The notes under the pieces: model-generated
What the model was told of the DNA's origin: nothing
Database searches by the model: none
What the model saw: only the letters and a program-made list of their open reading frames with translations
Part shown: positions 60,757-64,000 of the stretch, in pieces
Layout of the letters: each line of letters starts with the position of its first letter
Position numbering within the stretch: position 1 is the stretch's first letter
NCBI GenBank assembly: GCA_948470335.1
Contig: CAOKOL010000005.1
Location: 62,001-126,000 of the forward strand
Direction of reading: 5' to 3'
Length of the DNA: 64,000 bases
Source: an uncultured Lachnospiraceae bacterium
Lineage (GTDB): Bacteria; Bacillota; Clostridia; Lachnospirales; Lachnospiraceae
Position numbers and translations under genes: made by a program

Positions 60757-61803
60757 ATGGAAGAATTAACCCGCCTGATCGACCGGCTGGAACAGGATCA
60801 GGTTTTAAGCAAGGAAGCATTTATCCGGCTGATCCGGGAACATACCCCTGACACGGATGAATATCTTTATGAGAAAGCCAACCGGACACGGCAGAAACAT
60901 TATGGAAATGAAATCTATATCCGGGGCCTGATCGAACTGACAAACTACTGTAAAAACGACTGCCTGTACTGCGGCATCCGGCGGGGAAACCGAAACGCCC
61001 GGCGCTACCGGCTGGAACCGGAAGATATTATGGAATGCTGCCGGACAGGCTATGACCTGGGATTTCGCACCTTCGTTCTCCAGGGCGGAGAGGACGGCTG
61101 GTATACGGATGAAAAAATCTGCCGGATTGTTTCTTCCATCAAACACGATTATCCCGACTGCGCCGTCACGCTTTCTCTGGGAGAGCACAACCGCGAAAGC
61201 TACCGGGCCTGGTTTGACGCGGGTGCGGACCGTTATCTGCTGCGCCATGAAACGGCGGCTCCGGAACATTATGCAAAACTCCATCCGCCGGAACTGTCGC
61301 TGGCCCGTCGAATGGAATGCCTTGGTAATCTGAAAGAGATCGGCTACCAGACCGGCTGCGGATTTATGGTGGGCTCCCCGTTTCAGACCGCGGAGCATCT
61401 GGCGGAAGATCTTTTATATATCCACAGGCTTCAGCCCCAGATGGTAGGCATCGGTCCCTTTATCCCCCACCATGACACCCCTTTCGCAAAAGAACCGGCG
61501 GGCACGGCAGCGGACACGCTGTTTTTCCTGGCCCTGATCCGGCTGATGCTGCCCAGAGTACTTCTGCCCGCCACAACGGCGCTGGGAACCATCGCCCCGG
61601 ACGGACGGGAAAAAGGCGTACGCGCAGGAGCAAATGTTATTATGCCCAACCTGTCTCCTTTATCCGTACGCAAAAAATACATGCTTTACGATAATAAAAT
61701 CTCCACCGGCGAAGAAGCCGCCGAGAGCATCGACTCCCTGAAAAAGCGGATGAACGCCATCGGCTGTCAGGTAATCATCGGACGGGGAGATTATAAAGAA
61801 TAA
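60757..61803 (+). CDS. hydE: [FeFe]-hydrogenase maturase HydE (radical SAM)
   Basis: This 348-residue radical SAM enzyme has the cluster motif CKNDCLYCG (C-x3-C-x2-C, near residue 66-74). It continues with FVLQGGEDGWY, TLSLGEHN, RHETAAPEHY, GCGFMVGSPFQT and IGPFIPHHDTPF, the pattern separating HydE from BioB and PylB. HydE acts with HydG and HydF to build the 2Fe H-cluster subsite of [FeFe] hydrogenase. AAAGGAG precedes the ATG. hydF follows after 136 bases that contain a structured repeat. Neither hydG nor a hydrogenase gene is in the window. Confidence 0.97.
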   Translation: MEELTRLIDRLEQDQVLSKEAFIRLIREHTPDTDEYLYEKANRTRQKHYGNEIYIRGLIELTNYCKNDCLYCGIRRGNRNARRYRLEPEDIMECCRTGYDLGFRTFVLQGGEDGWYTDEKICRIVSSIKHDYPDCAVTLSLGEHNRESYRAWFDAGADRYLLRHETAAPEHYAKLHPPELSLARRMECLGNLKEIGYQTGCGFMVGSPFQTAEHLAEDLLYIHRLQPQMVGIGPFIPHHDTPFAKEPAGTAADTLFFLALIRLMLPRVLLPATTALGTIAPDGREKGVRAGANVIMPNLSPLSVRKKYMLYDNKISTGEEAAESIDSLKKRMNAIGCQVIIGRGDYKE

Positions 61804-61804
61804 A

Positions 61805-61923
61805 AGTTGCAGAACTGTAAAATCAGCAACGGACCGTACAGGCCCCGGAAGGATTTTCTGACGCAAATGCGGCAGGAAATTCTTCCAGATCATGGGGCCT
61901 GGAAGGGGAGTTGCAGAACTGTA
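61805..61923. repeat. Structured intergenic repeat in inverted orientation, locus C
   Basis: This is the reverse complement of the element at 364-480. It retains the shared 16-base GTACGGTCCGTTGCTG on the minus strand. CAGGCCCC (61839-61846) pairs with GGGGCCTG (61894-61901). The two ends carry the same direct repeat AGTTGCAGAACTGTA. It separates hydE and hydF and ends about 17 bases before the hydF start, so it is probably transcribed. Confidence 0.85.
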
Positions 61924-61939
61924 TTGGGAGGAAAACACT

Positions 61940-63151
61940 ATGAGTCTTAACAGCACACCTGCATCCGACAGGGTCCACATCGGTTTTTTCGGCCGCAGAA
62001 ACGCAGGCAAATCCAGCGTTGTCAACGCTGTCACCGGCCAGAACCTGGCGATCGTATCCGACGTTAAAGGCACCACCACTGACCCGGTATACAAAGCCAT
62101 GGAGCTTCTGCCTTTAGGTCCCGTTATGATCATCGACACGCCGGGTATCGACGATGAAGGCGCTCTGGGAGAGCTGCGCATCAGGAAAACCCGACAGGTT
62201 TTAAATAAAACAGATGTGGCCGTCCTGATCGTGGACGGCACAGAAGGAAAGAAACAGAGCGATGAAGAGCTGATCGCCCTGTTCCGGAAAAAAGGACTGC
62301 CCTACGTCATCGTCTACAACAAAGCCGACCTGTGCGCCGGAACCGCCGAAACCGAACCGAATGAAATCCGTGTCAGCGCCCTCACAGGCTCCAATATTTA
62401 TGAACTGAAAGAACTGATCGCCCGACTGGCCGCCACCCAGGAGTCCAAACTGCGGATCGTGGCCGACCTGCTCTCCCCTTCCGATTTCACAGTGCTGGTG
62501 GTTCCCATCGACAAGGCCGCCCCCAAAGGCCGTCTGATCCTGCCCCAGCAGCAGACCATCCGGGACATTCTGGAGGCTGACGCCGTTTCCATCGTCGTGA
62601 AGGAAAACGAGCTGAAAAACACCCTGGAGCATCTGGGACAGAAACCCAGGCTGGTCATCACCGACAGCCAGGTATTTGCCGGCGTATCCGCCGATACTCC
62701 TGAGGATATTCCGCTCACCTCTTTCTCCATCCTGTTCGCCCGATATAAAGGCAATCTGGAGCTGACCGTAAAAGGAATCCGGGCCATAGAATCATTAAAA
62801 GACGGAGACAAAGTACTGATCTGCGAGGGCTGCACCCACCACCGCCAGTGCGACGACATCGGCACGGTAAAAATCCCCCGCTGGGTACGCCAATATACCG
62901 GCAAAGAACTGCGGTTTGACTTCACCTCCGGCACAGAATTTCCCGATGAACTGGGCGAATATGCCCTGGTGGTTCACTGCGGCGGATGTATGCTGAATGA
63001 ACGGGAGATGAAATATCGGCTGCAATGCGCCGAAGATCAGGGCGTACCGATTACCAATTACGGTATTTTAATGGCTTACATCAACGGAATTTTAAAACGC
63101 AGCCTGGAACCGTTCCCCCAGATCGCCATGGCGCTGGAAAATGAAGTGTGA
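61940..63151 (+). CDS. hydF: [FeFe]-hydrogenase maturation GTPase HydF
   Basis: This 403-residue scaffold protein starts at ATG 61940, with GGGAGG upstream; the longer frame begins in the repeat. The GTPase domain has G1 FGRRNAGKSS, G2 GTTTDPV, G3 DTPGIDD and G4 YNKADLC. A dimerisation domain and a C-terminal cluster-binding part follow, with CEGCTHH and later HCGGCML giving the Fe-S ligands. HydF carries the 2Fe precursor and delivers it to the hydrogenase HydA. It completes the hydE-hydF unit. The convergent cheY gene ends 59 bases away, with a perfect hairpin between. Confidence 0.97.
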   Translation: MSLNSTPASDRVHIGFFGRRNAGKSSVVNAVTGQNLAIVSDVKGTTTDPVYKAMELLPLGPVMIIDTPGIDDEGALGELRIRKTRQVLNKTDVAVLIVDGTEGKKQSDEELIALFRKKGLPYVIVYNKADLCAGTAETEPNEIRVSALTGSNIYELKELIARLAATQESKLRIVADLLSPSDFTVLVVPIDKAAPKGRLILPQQQTIRDILEADAVSIVVKENELKNTLEHLGQKPRLVITDSQVFAGVSADTPEDIPLTSFSILFARYKGNLELTVKGIRAIESLKDGDKVLICEGCTHHRQCDDIGTVKIPRWVRQYTGKELRFDFTSGTEFPDELGEYALVVHCGGCMLNEREMKYRLQCAEDQGVPITNYGILMAYINGILKRSLEPFPQIAMALENEV

Positions 63152-63156
63152 AAAGA

Positions 63157-63192
63157 CTGCCGCAAAACAACGAAACCATTGTTTTGCGGCAG
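63157..63192. terminator. Hairpin between hydF and cheY
   Basis: CTGCCGCAAAACAA and TTGTTTTGCGGCAG form a perfect 14-base stem with an 8-base loop. On the minus strand TCTTTTC follows; on the plus strand no T-run follows. It serves the convergent hydF and cheY transcripts. Confidence 0.75.
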
Positions 63193-63209
63193 CAGACTTG
63201 TCTCTGATA

Positions 63210-63572
63210 TCAGCACAGCGCTTCCTCAAACACCTTGAGTAGCTGCTCCCGGTGAAAAGGCTTATCCACAAAGCCTTTTGCGCCGATAGCTTTGGCTCTC
63301 TCAAAGGTATCGTCATATGCCAAGGAGGAAACCATGACGATTCTGGCCTCGGGATGCTGTTTCAGAATAATCTCAGAAGCATCCAGCCCGTCCATTCCCT
63401 GCATAATAATATCCATCGTCACCAGATCAGGCTTTACTTCATCATACTGGGCAATCGCATCCTCGCCGCTTCGGCAGTATGCCGCGATTTCATAATCCGT
63501 GCCTTCCAGAACATCGCCTAGCTGAACCCGTACCAGTCGGGAATCATCTACTACCATCACTCGTTTGCTCAT
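63210..63572 (-). CDS. cheY: Stand-alone CheY-like response regulator
   Basis: This 120-residue single receiver domain starts at ATG 63572 (GGTAAAGGA upstream). Complete active site: VVDDS (acidic pair), phospho-acceptor Asp in LVTMDIIMQGMDG, Ser in VMVSSLAYD, and Lys in FVDKPFH. The DIIMQGMDG pattern is usual for chemotaxis CheY proteins of clostridia. The next gene upstream encodes a CheX-like protein, a family that dephosphorylates CheY-P, so the two likely form a signalling pair. A short form of the structured repeat lies just before its ribosome binding site. Confidence 0.9.
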   Translation of the reverse strand: MSKRVMVVDDSRLVRVQLGDVLEGTDYEIAAYCRSGEDAIAQYDEVKPDLVTMDIIMQGMDGLDASEIILKQHPEARIVMVSSLAYDDTFERAKAIGAKGFVDKPFHREQLLKVFEEALC

Positions 63573-63593
63573 TTCCTTTACCCCCTTCTCATA

Positions 63594-63636
63594 AAGTTCC
63601 GCAACTCCCGGGGATTGTACGGTCCGTTGCTGTTTT
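63594..63636. repeat. Internally deleted structured repeat, locus D
   Basis: GTTCCGCAACTCCC is joined directly to GGGG and ATTGTACGGTCCGTTGCTGTT. This equals the two ends of the locus A element with about 75 central bases missing. It lies 22 bases upstream of the cheY start and 26 bases past the CheX-like stop. Confidence 0.75.
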
Positions 63637-63661
63637 TTCATAAATCATTTGACACTACCTC

Positions 63662-64000
63662 TTACTCGTTACCTGAAACCGTATCGTCCTCATCGAAACA
63701 CGGTACATGGTGGATAAACTGCGCGCCTCCGCAGTTCTCATCGGAATATGTAAGCATAAACTGTACCTCACTTCCCTCAGGCTCATAACGCCCACGGTAA
63801 AAGACAGGCGGGCTGAAATGCGCCGGGACCTGTGTGGCCTGAAACATAGCCCCGGCGATCCTGCCGCAGAGTACGTTAAAATATTCTTTGCTGAATTCCT
63901 CCAGATCCTCGGGACTGACGGATTCCTCATGGAAAGAATTGCTTGCCATACGGCACAGCAGCCCGGTGTCCGCACAGAGGGTCAGGCTGGTGCGGAACCC
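63662..64000 (-). CDS. CheX-like chemotaxis phosphatase, 5' end outside the window
   Basis: The last 112 residues of a CheX/CheC-type protein are visible; the frame is open to the right edge and continues upstream of the ATG at 63949 (GFRTSLTLCADTG then LLCRM). The helix EESVSPEDLEEFSKEYFNVLCGRIAGAMF corresponds to the conserved E-x2-N helix, with Glu and Asn placed for phosphatase action, followed by a beta-rich end (VQFMLTYSDEN). CheX proteins remove phosphate from CheY-P. Co-location with cheY fits. The assignment rests on this partial sequence only. Confidence 0.75.
   Translation of the reverse strand, partial: GFRTSLTLCADTGLLCRMASNSFHEESVSPEDLEEFSKEYFNVLCGRIAGAMFQATQVPAHFSPPVFYRGRYEPEGSEVQFMLTYSDENCGGAQFIHHVPCFDEDDTVSGNE

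Overview
The window reads as chromosomal DNA from a spore-forming, Gram-positive anaerobe of the class Clostridia, most likely Lachnospiraceae. The reasons are a clear Spo0A, the holB-ricT-yabB-rsmI gene order known from Firmicutes, a CwlC-like cytoplasmic amidase with a SPOR domain, the [FeFe]-hydrogenase maturases HydE and HydF, a DUF6273 protein, and strong AGGAGG-type ribosome binding sites. Base composition is moderately GC. No plasmid, phage, transposase, tRNA, rRNA or CRISPR signature was seen.

Region 1 (1-17474, all minus strand) is a large surface-polysaccharide locus. It is read from a good sigma-A promoter at 17446-17474. Its order is an ABC-2 polysaccharide exporter (permease, then ATPase with a C-terminal carbohydrate-binding-like domain), a SAM methyltransferase, a 1055-residue fusion (kinase-like domain, linker, GT2, GT4), and two membrane proteins that look like halves of one GT-C protein. 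A four-gene CotH-type module follows (carbohydrate-binding lipoprotein, VTC domain, DUF4956, CotH kinase). A Wzz-like protein, a priming sugar-phosphate transferase, a GT2 and a truncated hexapeptide acyltransferase end the run.

Region 2 (17516-25037) holds glgA, spo0A, a LysR regulator divergent from a DUF6273 protein, a response regulator without its phospho-acceptor Asp, a 77-residue Cys-containing protein, and pncB behind a long structured leader. Region 3 (25076-33583) is one probable operon: PP2C phosphatase, membrane Ser/Thr kinase, one or two small proteins, and a 1775-residue cell-surface protein with about twelve Ig-like modules. Region 4 is a Zn/Cd-type P1B ATPase with a very His-rich N-terminus and an ArsR/SmtB-like operator in its promoter.

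Region 5 (37053-53456, minus strand) is a second envelope-glycan locus. It has a TPR-containing GT2, four paralogous ~730-residue multi-pass proteins, two GT39-like proteins and a GtrII-like protein. A plus-strand amidase interrupts the paralog array. Region 6 (53580-64000) has a DUF4261 protein, a second Wzz-like protein, rsmI-yabB-ricT-holB, a DEDDh exonuclease, hydE-hydF, a CheY and the 3' part of a CheX-like gene.

The most unusual item is a family of ~105-120 nt intergenic elements (364-480; three tandem copies at 38153-38470; inverted at 61805-61923; internally deleted at 63594-63636). Their arms co-vary between copies while keeping base pairing. This points to a structured mobile or RNA element that I cannot assign to a named family. 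All calls come from reading the sequence; no database search was run.
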